Assembly: GCA_043793345.1 (NCBI GenBank)
Contig: JAYVXF010000058.1
Location: forward strand, 1 to 23,333
Direction: 5' to 3'
Origin: UKL13-2 sp043793345
Lineage (GTDB): Bacteria > Pseudomonadota > Gammaproteobacteria > Burkholderiales > Usitatibacteraceae
DNA length: 23,333 nt
The stretch's first letter is position 1, and each line of letters starts with the position of its first letter. The notes beneath the pieces were generated by a model. It was not told the origin of the DNA. It did not search any database and was given only the letters and a program-made list of their open reading frames with translations. Below are positions 13,505 to 22,742 of the stretch, in pieces. Made by a program: the position numbers and the translations under genes.

Positions 13505-14515
13505 TTACTTAAACCGCACTTTCAGTTTTTCCATCGTCTCGCTTAGCTTGGCGCGTATGCCCGGCTCGAACGCGGAATGCCCGGCATCATTAACGATGTG
13601 ATAGTCGGCCTCCGGAAAAACCCGCACCAGATCATCGGCCGCAATAATCGGACAAACCACATCGTAACGGCCTTGCACGATGGTGGTGGGAATGTGGCGA
13701 ATTTTTGCGATGTTGTCGATGAGGAAATTATCGGGCAGGAAAATGTCGTTCATGAAATAGTGCGCTTCAATACGCGCCAAGCCCAGCGCCAGCCGATCCG
13801 AGCCGAAATTTGCCACCAGCGCGTCGTTGGGTAGCAGTGTCGAGCACGAGCCCTCGTAGATGCTCCAGGTGCGTGCGGCGGGCATGTGAACGGCTGCATC
13901 CGGGTTGGTCAGCAACGCGTGGTAGGCCTTGAGAATCGCGCCGGGTGCCAGGCTGATTTCGCGCTCGTGCTTATTGACCGATAAATGCGCGACGAATTTC
14001 CGCCACGCTTCCGGAAAAATATTTTTAACCCCAACCAGAAACCAGTCGATTTCCGATTGTCGGCAAAGAAAAATACCGCGCAGTATCAGCGCCATGGTTC
14101 GTTGTGGGTGATGCTCGGCGTATGCAAGCGCTAACGTAGAGCCCCACGAGCCACCAAACACCATCCAGCGCTCAATGCCCAAGTGCTTGCGCAAGGTCTC
14201 CATGTCGGCAATCAGATGCGGCGTGGTGTTGTCGCGCAATTCACCAAGCGGCGTGGAGCGACCGGCACCACGCTGATCAAAAATAACGATGCGATAGAAA
14301 GCGGGATCAAAAAATTGTCGATGCGCAGCCGACGCGCCGGAGCCCGGCCCGCCATGCAAAAAAACCACCGGCACACCGCCGGCATTGCCCGACTGCTCGA
14401 AATACATGGTGTGAATGTCGTCGAGTGCCAACGTGCCGGTCTGGAACGGCTCAATGGCTGGGTAAAAGTCGCTGATACTGCGTGTTTCAGAACCGAGTTG
14501 GGTGTCAACTTGCAT
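13505..14515 (-). CDS. pip: Proline iminopeptidase (S33)
   Basis: A 336-residue alpha/beta hydrolase that releases N-terminal proline from peptides. It carries the oxyanion motif HGGPGSG (54-60), DQRGAGRS (80-87), the nucleophile elbow GGSWGS with Ser123, Asp285 in QGRYDVVCP and His313 in NDAGHSAFEP. All are as in known Pip enzymes and the length is usual. There is no signal peptide. The start at 14515 fits the N-terminus; 230 bases separate it from the divergent phaZ. Together with the prolyl oligopeptidase upstream, the window carries two proline-specific peptidases, though they are far apart and unlinked in transcription. Confidence 0.94.
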   Translation of the reverse strand: MQVDTQLGSETRSISDFYPAIEPFQTGTLALDDIHTMYFEQSGNAGGVPVVFLHGGPGSGASAAHRQFFDPAFYRIVIFDQRGAGRSTPLGELRDNTTPHLIADMETLRKHLGIERWMVFGGSWGSTLALAYAEHHPQRTMALILRGIFLCRQSEIDWFLVGVKNIFPEAWRKFVAHLSVNKHEREISLAPGAILKAYHALLTNPDAAVHMPAARTWSIYEGSCSTLLPNDALVANFGSDRLALGLARIEAHYFMNDIFLPDNFLIDNIAKIRHIPTTIVQGRYDVVCPIIAADDLVRVFPEADYHIVNDAGHSAFEPGIRAKLSETMEKLKVRFK

Positions 14516-14745
14516 GCAGTGTCGCTCGTTAAGTGATTGAAAGCAAAGATGTTATATTTGGCGGACCGGAATCGAATGGTAGCAGAAAATGTGACTTTTG
14601 GTATCTTCATACAAGATAGTAGATAGACGCTAGGCCATTTTGGTGCGGTGCATTAGAATGATGACAAAGTCATGACGGTTGTGCGATGACGCAGCCGCGA
14701 AGCAGGTGATCCCGATTCAACACTCTCAACGATTAGGCAAATAAT
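14516..14745. other. Divergent promoter region between pip and phaZ
   Basis: A 230-base gap between two divergent genes, so it should hold both promoters. It is more AT-rich than its surroundings (for example AAGATGTTATATTTGG near 14550 and CATACAAGATAGTAGATAG near 14608). I see no clear -35/-10 pair, no open reading frame and none of the repeat families found elsewhere. Confidence 0.5.
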
Positions 14746-15975
14746 ATGCTGTACCAAGTGCACGATTTGCAGCGCGCCGTGATGGAGCCCTGGCGCTGGT
14801 GGGCGCAAGCCAACGCGGATGTTTTTGGTAGCCCCTTGTCACCAATTTCGTACACGCCGCAGGCCAACCAGTTGGCCGCCAGCTTCGAGTTGATGTTGCG
14901 GTTGACCAAGCGGTATTCGCGGCCAGCGTTTGATATTGGGCATGTTGACGTTAACGGTCGAACCGTTGAAGTCGTCGAGGAAGTGCTGTTCGATAAACCG
15001 TTTTGCCAATTGCTGCATTTCAAAAAAGCGCGGGCAACACCCAACGAGCCGAAAGTGCTGATTTTCGCGCCGTTGTCCGGGCATTTCGCCACGCTGCTTC
15101 GCGATACCGTGCGCGCCATGTTGCCGCATCACGATGTGACGATTACCGACTGGAAAGACGCCCGCGAAGTTCCCTTGGCCGAAGGGCCATTTCATTTTGA
15201 CGACTATGTTGCCTACGTACAGGAATTCGTCCGCTTCATGCAAGGCCAGCATCACGGCAACGTACATGTGATCTCGGTATGCCAGCCGACCGTGCCGGTG
15301 CTCGCGGGCATTTCGCTGATGGCCGCACGCGGCGAGGCGCTGCCCACCAGCATGACAATGATGGGTGGGCCGATTGATGCGAGCAAGAGCCCAACGTCGG
15401 TGAATGATTTCGCGATGGTTCGTCCCATATCATGGTTCGAACAAAACGTGATTCAACGGGTGCCGGTGAAGTACCCCGGCGCGATGCGGCGCGTCTATCC
15501 GGGGTTTTTACAGCTTAGCGGTTTCATCGCCATGAATCCCGAGCGCCATCGCGATTCACACGTTGACTATTACAAACAACTGGTCGCGGGCGACGGTGAA
15601 AGCGCCGAGGCGCATCGCAAGTTTTACGATGAATACAATGCGGTGATGGATCTGCCGGCCGAATATTATCTCGACACCATCGTGCGGGTGTTTCAGGATC
15701 AAAGCCTCGCGCGCGGAACGCTTACCGTTGCGGGTGAATTGGTGAATCCGGCCGCCATTAAAAAATGCGCGCTATTCACCATTGAAGGCGAGCTCGATGA
15801 CATTTCCGGCAGCGGCCAGACCGAGGCCGCGCACACACTCTGTAGCGGCTTGCCACCGGCCAAGCGCGAGCATTACGAGGCGCCCGGCGTCGGCCACTAT
15901 GGTATTTTCAGCGGACGCAAATATCGTGAAATGATTTATCCCAAGGTTCGGAAATTCATCGCAAAGTACAACTGA
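14746..15975 (+). CDS. phaZ: Intracellular polyhydroxyalkanoate depolymerase
   Basis: A 409-residue enzyme that breaks down stored polyhydroxybutyrate in granules. It belongs to the intracellular PhaZa1-like class, which uses Cys as nucleophile. Here Cys179 lies in HVISVCQPTVPV, the acid is Asp351 or Asp352 in EGELDDISG, and His384 is in GVGHYGIFSG. The spacing between them fits the Cupriavidus enzyme (Cys183, Asp355, His388). MLYQVHDLQRAVMEPWR is the conserved N-terminus, and TMMGGPIDASKSPT is also diagnostic. No signal peptide, as expected. phaM follows after one base, so they are one transcription unit. Confidence 0.94.
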   Translation: MLYQVHDLQRAVMEPWRWWAQANADVFGSPLSPISYTPQANQLAASFELMLRLTKRYSRPAFDIGHVDVNGRTVEVVEEVLFDKPFCQLLHFKKARATPNEPKVLIFAPLSGHFATLLRDTVRAMLPHHDVTITDWKDAREVPLAEGPFHFDDYVAYVQEFVRFMQGQHHGNVHVISVCQPTVPVLAGISLMAARGEALPTSMTMMGGPIDASKSPTSVNDFAMVRPISWFEQNVIQRVPVKYPGAMRRVYPGFLQLSGFIAMNPERHRDSHVDYYKQLVAGDGESAEAHRKFYDEYNAVMDLPAEYYLDTIVRVFQDQSLARGTLTVAGELVNPAAIKKCALFTIEGELDDISGSGQTEAAHTLCSGLPPAKREHYEAPGVGHYGIFSGRKYREMIYPKVRKFIAKYN

Positions 15976-15976
15976 C

Positions 15977-16411
15977 ATGACCATTCCGCCCAGCTCGCCT
16001 CTGCCCGATTATTTTGCGTTGTTCCAGTCGATGCTCAATCCGGCTGCGGCAAATCCGGCTGCGGCTGCGCCGTCGATGTTCGCGATGCTGGATCCCAAAG
16101 AGATCGAGCGAAAAATCAGCGAACTTGAAACGGTGTTGACGTGGCTAAAGGGCAGCGTCGGCATGGTGGAAATATCGTTGCAAACGCTGAAGTACCAGCA
16201 ATCGGTACTCGCCACGTTCGGCGAGGCCGGTAAGAACCTCCAGACCGACGCAACGGCAGCGCCACCGAATCTTGAAGCGTTGGCAAAGAGCGCTGCGGCC
16301 AGCAATCCGGCGATGTGGGCCTGGAACATGATGCAGCAACCGGCTGCAGCAAGTTCACCGGATGCGCCAGTCACCCGCAAGAAAAAACCGGCAACGCGTA
16401 AATCGCGATAG
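15977..16411 (+). CDS. phaM: PhaM-like PHA granule regulatory protein
   Basis: A 144-residue protein matching the PhaM type, which activates PHA synthase and ties PHA granules to the nucleoid. The central helix LDPKEIERKISELETVLTWL followed by VGMVEISLQTLKYQQSVLATF (about 38-84) is the PhaM/phasin core. The flanks are Ala/Pro-rich. The C-terminus VTRKKKPATRKSR is strongly basic, as expected for DNA binding. It starts one base after the phaZ stop. A granule depolymerase and a granule organiser in one operon make good sense. It is shorter than the Cupriavidus protein, mostly in the Lys/Ala tail. The identity rests on pattern and context; other phasin-like proteins remain possible. Confidence 0.8.
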   Translation: MTIPPSSPLPDYFALFQSMLNPAAANPAAAAPSMFAMLDPKEIERKISELETVLTWLKGSVGMVEISLQTLKYQQSVLATFGEAGKNLQTDATAAPPNLEALAKSAAASNPAMWAWNMMQQPAAASSPDAPVTRKKKPATRKSR

Positions 16412-16419
16412 CGCTGAAC

Positions 16420-16588
16420 ACTAGTGTCCCGACCCAGAAATATCGATACCTGAAACGGCGTCTTTTTCCGCATGGCGGCGTTGCTCGTCGTTGCCATAGG
16501 CCATGCTATGTCGCCTCCTCGCGCCTTGCCATGCAAAAAAATCCATCCGTTTCATTATGTATAGCTATTTCTGGGTCGAGACACTAGT
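16420..16588. mobile_element. 169-bp MITE-like element with near-perfect inverted ends
   Basis: The ends ACTAGTGTCCCGACCCAGAA (16420-16439) and the complementary TTCTGGGTCGAGACACTAGT (16569-16588) match at 19 of 20 positions. Further inside, GAAACGG and GCATGGC recur in inverted order, so the whole element can fold into a long imperfect hairpin. There is no gene inside. CTAG sits at both edges and can be read as a 4-base target duplication, as IS5-group elements make, but the palindrome makes this ambiguous. The right end touches the TTG start of the next gene. Confidence 0.82.
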
Positions 16589-17371
16589 TTGACCGCCCCC
16601 GGCCCTCAACCCCTCCTGCTACTGATCCGCTTCACCGAACGCGAAATCCTCTCGCGCTTCGCCGGTAGCGCCTTCGGCCTGATCTGGGCGCTGGCCAATC
16701 CGCTGCTGCTGCTGGCTATTTACTCATTCGTTTTTGGCCACCTGTTTCAGCAGCGAATGGGCGATCTGTCGTCCGATAGTTACATCGTTTTTCTCGCCAT
16801 CGCGTTGTGGCCATGGATGATGTTTGCAGATGGCGTGATGCGCGCGCTGCAAAGCGTGCAAGCCAATGCGCCGCTGGTCAAAAAAGTCGCGTTCCCGCAT
16901 TTGCTATTGGTGTTGGCGGCCGTCAACAGCGTTTTTCTGGTGCATCTGGCGGGCTATGTCGCCGTGCTGCTCATTCTTGCAGCCACCGGCACCACGCTGC
17001 ACATCGCAGGGCTGCTATCGGCTTTGCTTGCGATTGCCACGCTCTACCTATTGGCAGTCGGCGTTGGCGCCTTTCTGGCGGCGCTGCAGACGCTGCTGCG
17101 CGATGTCGAGCAGGTGACGACACCGGCGCTGATGATGTTGCAATTTCTGACACCGGTACTTTATCCGGTTACGGCGATTCCTGAGGCCTATCGCCATTGG
17201 TTCGCCTGGAACCCGTTAACTGGCGTGATGCAGCGGCTGCGCGATGGTTTTCTACTGGGCACGACGCCGCAGTTTGGTGATTTATCGATGCTATTGGTTG
17301 GCACTGTCGTGGCGGCCATTGGCATTAGTTTTTTTGTGCGCCTGTCGCCGTACTTCGAAGACTTTCTATAG
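16589..17371 (+). CDS. ABC-2 polysaccharide exporter permease (Wzm-like)
   Basis: A 260-residue inner-membrane permease, the channel half of an O-antigen/capsule or teichoic-acid type ABC exporter. It has about six membrane segments and the family patterns FGLIWALANPLLLLAIYSFV (29-48), VKKVAFPHLL, LTPVLYPVTAIPE and NPLTGVMQRLRDGFL. The start is odd. TTG at 16589 is the first codon after the inserted MITE-like element and has no good ribosome binding site, and the N-terminus before the conserved region is shorter than in most relatives. The insertion may have replaced the original leader and a few codons. The next in-frame Met is too far inside. The ATPase gene follows 143 bases later on the same strand. 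Confidence 0.88.
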   Translation: MTAPGPQPLLLLIRFTEREILSRFAGSAFGLIWALANPLLLLAIYSFVFGHLFQQRMGDLSSDSYIVFLAIALWPWMMFADGVMRALQSVQANAPLVKKVAFPHLLLVLAAVNSVFLVHLAGYVAVLLILAATGTTLHIAGLLSALLAIATLYLLAVGVGAFLAALQTLLRDVEQVTTPALMMLQFLTPVLYPVTAIPEAYRHWFAWNPLTGVMQRLRDGFLLGTTPQFGDLSMLLVGTVVAAIGISFFVRLSPYFEDFL

Positions 17372-17439
17372 TCGTCCTCGCCGCGAAGTTGGTCTCGCAC
17401 AAACGTTGCTGATGCGCACGACCCCAGTGCCGTCTCGCA

Positions 17440-17445
17440 TATAAT
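17440..17445 (+). promoter_or_regulatory. Possible -10 box before the ABC ATPase gene
   Basis: TATAAT in the 143-base gap between the permease and ATPase genes, 70 bases before the GTG at 17515. No good -35 sequence stands 16-18 bases upstream, so this is weak. It could let the ATPase and glycosyltransferase genes be expressed apart from the permease. Confidence 0.25.
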
Positions 17446-17514
17446 TCTGACCTTACTTCCCCGACGCGAAGTCGTTCGTCGCCCGTCACCCGCCAAACCG
17501 CCCGCAGGATTACC

Positions 17515-18732
17515 GTGTCTGCCCCCGCCACCGACGACCTCGTCCGCATCGACCATATCAGCAAGGATTATCCGATCATCCGCACCGGAGCCGGGCGACT
17601 GCAAACTGTTTTTGAGTTGCTGACCGGTCGGGCAGTGCATGATTTTTATCGCGCGGTTGAGGACATCAGCATCACCATCCGCCGTGGAGAATCGTGGGGA
17701 ATCATTGGTGAAAATGGCGCCGGTAAATCCACGCTGCTAAAAATCATCGCCGGCGTGGTGAAGGCCTCGTCCGGCACCATCAAGGTTAACGGGCGGATCA
17801 GCGCGTTGCTTGAGCTGGGCACGGGCTTTCATCCTGAATACAGTGGTCGCGATAATATTTTTCTGGCCTCAGCCTTGATGGGCTGGAGCCGTGCCGAAAC
17901 GCACGCGCAGCTCGACACGATTTTAAGCTTCGCCGACATTGGCACGCATATCGATCAGTCCGTGAAGACCTACTCTTCTGGTATGGTGGTGCGATTGGGG
18001 TTCGCGGTCGCGACCGCGCTGTCTCCGGATCTGCTGGTGACCGATGAAGTGCTCGCCGTCGGCGACGAGTCATTCCAAAAAAAATGCATGCGCTGGATGG
18101 AAGATTTTCGTGCGCGCGGCGGCACCTTGCTGCTGTGCTCGCACAGCATGTATCACGTGCAATCGTTATGCCAGCAAACCATGTGGATTCACGATGGCAA
18201 GATGCGCATGCAGGGGGAATCCTTCGAAGTGACGCAAGCCTACCTCGCGCATCACGAAGCGAAAAACCGAAAAGAGACACCCGCCAAGTTGACCCATACG
18301 GCTGTCAACGCGCCTTTTCCGATGCTTGCCGCGTTGTGGATCGAAGACAATACTGGACTCCGACGTGAGCTATTTGACATGGCGGAAGATGTTTACCTGT
18401 GCGGCACCTATCAGACACCGGACGATCAGCCCACCGTTCTGATGGCGGGCATCATCCGCATGGATGGCACGCCGGTATTTGGTACCTTTTCCAACGACGC
18501 CGGTTTTAGTGCAAATCGACTCGCACCGCGCGTGTTTGGATTTCGCGTGATCTTTAAACGTAACGCGCTGCTGCCGGGCATGTATCACCTGCGCGCGCAC
18601 ACGCTCGACGAGCACGGACTGCGCATGTTCGACACCCGCGAAGTTGTTCTCACCGTTCGCGGCCAGACGCGCGATCACGGCTTCGTGCGCCTCGACCACG
18701 AGTGGGCTGCCGGTCACGCGCCGCCGCAGTAA
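17515..18732 (+). CDS. ABC exporter ATP-binding protein with C-terminal domain (Wzt-like)
   Basis: A 405-residue ATPase partner of the permease upstream. The nucleotide-binding domain has Walker A GENGAGKST (65-73), the signature YSSGM (153-157), Walker B LLVTDE (173-178) and H-loop His210. LLELGTGFHPEYSGRDNI is the hallmark of the polysaccharide/teichoic-acid exporter group. After about residue 255 there is a beta-rich domain (about 265-395) at the place of the Wzt C-terminal domain, which in the O-antigen exporter reads the modified end of the glycan. This suggests that this exporter carries a capped or modified glycan. The GTG start has AGGA 5-8 bases upstream. The giant glycosyltransferase gene begins two bases after the stop. 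Confidence 0.92.
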   Translation: MSAPATDDLVRIDHISKDYPIIRTGAGRLQTVFELLTGRAVHDFYRAVEDISITIRRGESWGIIGENGAGKSTLLKIIAGVVKASSGTIKVNGRISALLELGTGFHPEYSGRDNIFLASALMGWSRAETHAQLDTILSFADIGTHIDQSVKTYSSGMVVRLGFAVATALSPDLLVTDEVLAVGDESFQKKCMRWMEDFRARGGTLLLCSHSMYHVQSLCQQTMWIHDGKMRMQGESFEVTQAYLAHHEAKNRKETPAKLTHTAVNAPFPMLAALWIEDNTGLRRELFDMAEDVYLCGTYQTPDDQPTVLMAGIIRMDGTPVFGTFSNDAGFSANRLAPRVFGFRVIFKRNALLPGMYHLRAHTLDEHGLRMFDTREVVLTVRGQTRDHGFVRLDHEWAAGHAPPQ

Positions 18733-18734
18733 AC

Positions 18735-21700
18735 ATGGAGCCAACGCTGTCACCGGAGCTGCGCACGCTCGCCAAACAATCGTTTCAGCATCAGGCCGCA
18801 GGGCGGTTTGCGGAGGCGGCACAAGGTTACGCCGCAGTGCTATCAAAAGCGCCGGATGATTGGGCGACATGCTACAACCTGGGGCTGGTCTATCAACACC
18901 TCGCTCGCCTGCCGGAAGCGGCGGACATGTATACGCGCGCAGTGCGGCTCAACCCGCAACTCGCAGAGGCGTACAACAATCTGGGCAATGTGCAGAAGGC
19001 GCTGAACAAAGATGCTGCAGCCATCGACGCCTATCAGCGCGCCATCAGCCTCAATCCACAACTTTCCGACGCCAACTACAACTTAGCCACCATGCTACAG
19101 GCGCGCGGTGAGCACACGCCGGCAATTGCCTTGTTTCGCAATGCAGTCGCCGCCAACAATTTGCATGTTGCAGCGTGGGACGCGCTTTATCGCGGCCTGC
19201 TCGGACTTAAGCGCCATGAAGAAGCCATCGAGGCCGTGCTCGCGTGGGACGCCGCGATGCCGCCGTGCCCGGAACTGGTAACGGCCGGCCTCGCGCTATG
19301 CCGCCCCATCGGTGATCGTGACTTTGAAGCGCGCTATCTTGCGCTGGCGCTCGACTGGCCGTTCGCTGATTTCACGCCCGAACAATTCGCGCCGATCCTC
19401 GGCATGATCCAGTATTTTGACGTGACCCAAGAGCGACTCCTCGCCTGTTACCGCCGCTATGACGCCGCCGTTGCCAGGGGGAAGCCAGTGCTGATCCCGC
19501 TGTTGCCGCGCCGCTCAGCCGATCAACGGTTACGCATCGGCTACGTGTCCGCAGATTTTCGCCGGCATGTGATGGGGCGCTGGATGCTGGAGGTTATTTC
19601 CAGGCACGACCGCAGCCGTGTCAGTGTTTATTTAATCTCGACCTGTCCGCCGCGCGAGCACGATGCCGTCACCGCTCAATTTCGCAACCACGCGGATGGT
19701 TTTGCCGACATTAGTGAGATGGATGATTTCGCCGCCGCCAAAAGCATCGCCGAGGTCGATCTCGATATTCTGGTTGATCTGGCCGGCCACACCATGGCGG
19801 CGCGCCCGGGTATTTACGCGCATCGCCCGGCGCGAACCATCGCGACCCATCTTGGTTACCACGGCTGCCTCGGGTTGAGTGCGGTGGATTACAAGTTGAC
19901 GGATCGTGTCAGTGATCCCACTGATGCCGCGCACTTTCAAATCGAGCGGCTCTTCGCGCTGGATACTTGTGTATTTCCATTCGTGCGCATCACACCTGCC
20001 GATGCTGATCCGGCGCTTGCCAATAATCCCGATCTCCAGAATAAATTTGTGTTTGCCGCATTCACCAACGTGCTGAAACTTTCATCGCGCTGCCTTGCGG
20101 CATGGCGGCGCGTGCTCGACGCGCTACCGGAAGCGCTGCTGCTGTTCTCGCCACCATCGCCCACCCAGCATGCGGGCATCCTGCGCACGTTGGCCGCTGC
20201 CGGTATCGACAAATCACGCTTGGCCTTTCTGCCCATGCAAGGTGAGGACGCACAGTTGCGAGCGCGTTACCGACACGTACACGCGGTACTGGATACCTTT
20301 CCGTACGCGGGCGGCGACACCACATTGGCTGCGCTCGACATGGGTGTGCCAGTCGTTACGCTCATGGGTGAACGTCACAGCGAGCGTGTCGGTGCCAGCA
20401 TCCTTACGCATCTGGATGTGACGGAGACCATCGCAAACGATGAAGATGAATTCGTCGCAATCGCGGTGAGGCTCGCGCGCGATCCGCCATTCATGGCACA
20501 AACAAGGCAGCGTCTCGCCGATGCCGTCGCGGCAACCGACGTGCAGACTTACACGCTGGCACTTGAACGGGCATACGAAAAAATGGTGGCGACCAAGCCC
20601 GCGCCAATGTCGATGACGCTTACCGCGCGACAGTTTTTTCAATCGCTACGCGAGGCAATGCAACGCCATCGCAGCGCGACTGACAACGACACACGAAACG
20701 CAGTGGCAGAAATCTACGCAGCGTTGCGCACGGAGCAACCAGACTATTCACCGCTGCTGCGCGCACAGGGCGAGCTCGCGCAAACGTCGGGTAATGTTGC
20801 GCTCGCAGCCGAATGCGCAAGTGCATTGCTTCAGCAGTTTCCGCTTGATCTTGACGCGCGCCTGTCTTCTGCCGGATTTTTAATCGACGACGGCGCGGCA
20901 GCGGAGGCGCTCAATGTTCTTCCGCCGCTTGCCGAGGAAGGCGAGAATGACGTACGCGTACTCAAGTTATACGCGCGCGCGCACGCCAAATTGAGCCAGT
21001 GGGATACCGCGTTAAGCTACAGCACAGCAGCGGTCGCGTTGGCACCTGCCGATGTGCAGGCGTTGTTTTGGCACGGCATGGTCTTGTCGCATACGGGTGA
21101 CGCCGCGTCGGCGCTGACGTTTCTCAATCGCGCTCTCATTCTCGCGCCTGACCATGTTGAGGCAGCCTTCAACGCCGGCATAATACTTTTTGAACTCGGC
21201 AATAGCCGCGATGCAGAAACGGTATTTCGCCGCGTCCTTGCCAGCAAAACGGCCCGCGAGCCAGCAACGGTGCGGTTCTCGGCGCATCTACGACTGCTGC
21301 AATTACTGTCGCTGCAAGGTCGCGTTGATGAATGGATGCGTGAAGGCCAGCAATTCGCCAGCGCCTATCGAGACGCGGAAATATCCCGCCTGATTGAATC
21401 GCGCATCGCTCGCCGTCGCGGCAACCTTGATCGCGAGGCGGAAATCTTGTTGCCGCTGGCCGAAGCGGCGACCGATTTGAAAGACGATGTCACGGCAATG
21501 GCGGTGATTGGCGAGCTGTTGGTGACCTTAAATTATCACGATGTTCCGCCGCACCTGTTGCAGCGCTTGAACGACCGTTTCCGCGACGCGGCGCGTGTGT
21601 TGCACCCGCCTTTCGAGTCGCTGTTAGCGATGCCCGCGAACGCGCAATTGCGCATCGGCTATCTGGTCGATTTTTCGCTTCCATTTGTCGCCGACTTCAT

Positions 21701-22742
21701 CGCGATGTTGGTCGCGCATCACGATCAGACGCGCGTGGCGGCGAAGGTTTATGCCGTCAGTCCAGTCGGGCCAGCCTTGCACGCGCATCTCTCGACCCAC
21801 CTCACGCCGTTAATTTCTATCGCGACCTTTGATGAGCGGCGCGCCGCACAATCGATCCACGCTGACCAACCGGATGTATTGATCGACCTCGCCACGTTCG
21901 GCCTCTACGCCAAGCCGGGCTTGTTGTCGTATCGCCCCGCGCGGGTGCAGCTTTCGCTTCCCGGATTTACCCATCCCGCGGGCATCGGCGAGCTCGACTA
22001 TCGCATGTCGGATAGCGTGGCGGAAATTGATGCCGGTGCCGCGCCCGTGTCACCGCTGCCGATTTTGTTGGAAGGTTGCGCCTTGCCGCTATTGCCTGCC
22101 GCCCTTGTGCCATTGCAACTCACGCGCGCGCAACTTGGCATTGACGAGAACGCAACGGTGTACGCAGTACTCGCATCCGCCACGCGTCTTTCATCGCGCT
22201 GCCTCACGACATGGAAGGCGCTTGCCGACAAGGTCGCTACCGCCGTGTTTTTTGTCTGCCCATTGCAAGCCGCTGATTGCGAGCCGATCCAAAGGCTGCT
22301 GGTGGCGGCGGGTATAGATCCCTCACGCATCGCGATGCTGCCGCCGATGCATTCGCGACCGCGCGATTTTTCTCTCGCTGGCATCGTTGATGCGATATTG
22401 GACACCATGCCGGGCAGCGATTATTTCAGCGCGCGTGCAGCCATTCTCGACGCCATCCCGCTCGTCACCATGCCGGGACGCATGCCCCACGAACGGGTCG
22501 CGCTCTCGCTCTCGCTGCTAAGTCACCTCGGCAACAACGCGACGGTCGCCGCCAGCGGGCGCGATTATATCGAGATTGCCGCCGCTATCGCGCAGGATGT
22601 AACGGCGCGCGCGTCGCGTGCCGACAATCTGCGCGCGCTGTTGGAAAAATCTTCCCTCACCGACATGGGTCAATATGTGAAGCACTTTGAAGACGCACTG
22701 TTTCGCGCCGCCGCGTTTGTAAATATGGAATCGACGCAATGA
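18735..22742 (+). CDS. Tandem TPR + GT41 (O-GlcNAc-transferase-like) protein
   Basis: A 1335-residue protein built from two copies of a TPR plus GT41 module. Module 1 has TPRs at about 10-165 (YNLGLVYQHLARLPEAADMY, then YNNLGNVQKALNKDAAAIDAY), then a GT41 domain from LRIGY (266-270). Its key positions are His278 in RRHVMGR, His352 in DLAGHT, Lys448 in FTNVLK, the FPYAGGDTT loop (522-530) and Arg551 in ERVGAS. Module 2 has TPRs at about 650-950 and a second GT41-like domain from LRIGY (972-976), with a near-constant offset of 703. There His278 becomes Pro983, His352 becomes Phe1055, Lys448 becomes Arg1151, and GGDTT is lost, so it looks inactive. GT41 enzymes move GlcNAc from UDP-GlcNAc to Ser/Thr; the donor here is inferred. 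ATG 18735 is preferred to the in-frame GTG at 18702, which lies inside the ATPase gene. Confidence 0.9.
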   Translation: MEPTLSPELRTLAKQSFQHQAAGRFAEAAQGYAAVLSKAPDDWATCYNLGLVYQHLARLPEAADMYTRAVRLNPQLAEAYNNLGNVQKALNKDAAAIDAYQRAISLNPQLSDANYNLATMLQARGEHTPAIALFRNAVAANNLHVAAWDALYRGLLGLKRHEEAIEAVLAWDAAMPPCPELVTAGLALCRPIGDRDFEARYLALALDWPFADFTPEQFAPILGMIQYFDVTQERLLACYRRYDAAVARGKPVLIPLLPRRSADQRLRIGYVSADFRRHVMGRWMLEVISRHDRSRVSVYLISTCPPREHDAVTAQFRNHADGFADISEMDDFAAAKSIAEVDLDILVDLAGHTMAARPGIYAHRPARTIATHLGYHGCLGLSAVDYKLTDRVSDPTDAAHFQIERLFALDTCVFPFVRITPADADPALANNPDLQNKFVFAAFTNVLKLSSRCLAAWRRVLDALPEALLLFSPPSPTQHAGILRTLAAAGIDKSRLAFLPMQGEDAQLRARYRHVHAVLDTFPYAGGDTTLAALDMGVPVVTLMGERHSERVGASILTHLDVTETIANDEDEFVAIAVRLARDPPFMAQTRQRLADAVAATDVQTYTLALERAYEKMVATKPAPMSMTLTARQFFQSLREAMQRHRSATDNDTRNAVAEIYAALRTEQPDYSPLLRAQGELAQTSGNVALAAECASALLQQFPLDLDARLSSAGFLIDDGAAAEALNVLPPLAEEGENDVRVLKLYARAHAKLSQWDTALSYSTAAVALAPADVQALFWHGMVLSHTGDAASALTFLNRALILAPDHVEAAFNAGIILFELGNSRDAETVFRRVLASKTAREPATVRFSAHLRLLQLLSLQGRVDEWMREGQQFASAYRDAEISRLIESRIARRRGNLDREAEILLPLAEAATDLKDDVTAMAVIGELLVTLNYHDVPPHLLQRLNDRFRDAARVLHPPFESLLAMPANAQLRIGYLVDFSLPFVADFIAMLVAHHDQTRVAAKVYAVSPVGPALHAHLSTHLTPLISIATFDERRAAQSIHADQPDVLIDLATFGLYAKPGLLSYRPARVQLSLPGFTHPAGIGELDYRMSDSVAEIDAGAAPVSPLPILLEGCALPLLPAALVPLQLTRAQLGIDENATVYAVLASATRLSSRCLTTWKALADKVATAVFFVCPLQAADCEPIQRLLVAAGIDPSRIAMLPPMHSRPRDFSLAGIVDAILDTMPGSDYFSARAAILDAIPLVTMPGRMPHERVALSLSLLSHLGNNATVAASGRDYIEIAAAIAQDVTARASRADNLRALLEKSSLTDMGQYVKHFEDALFRAAAFVNMESTQ

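Noticed and set aside
16009..16536. Minus-strand frame across phaM and the MITE-like element
   Set aside because: It is the shadow of phaM joined to the non-coding element; no family pattern.
18702..18734. GTG start for the TPR-GT41 gene inside the ATPase gene
   Set aside because: The ATG at 18735 just after the ATPase stop begins nearer the first TPR, and the extra residues look random.
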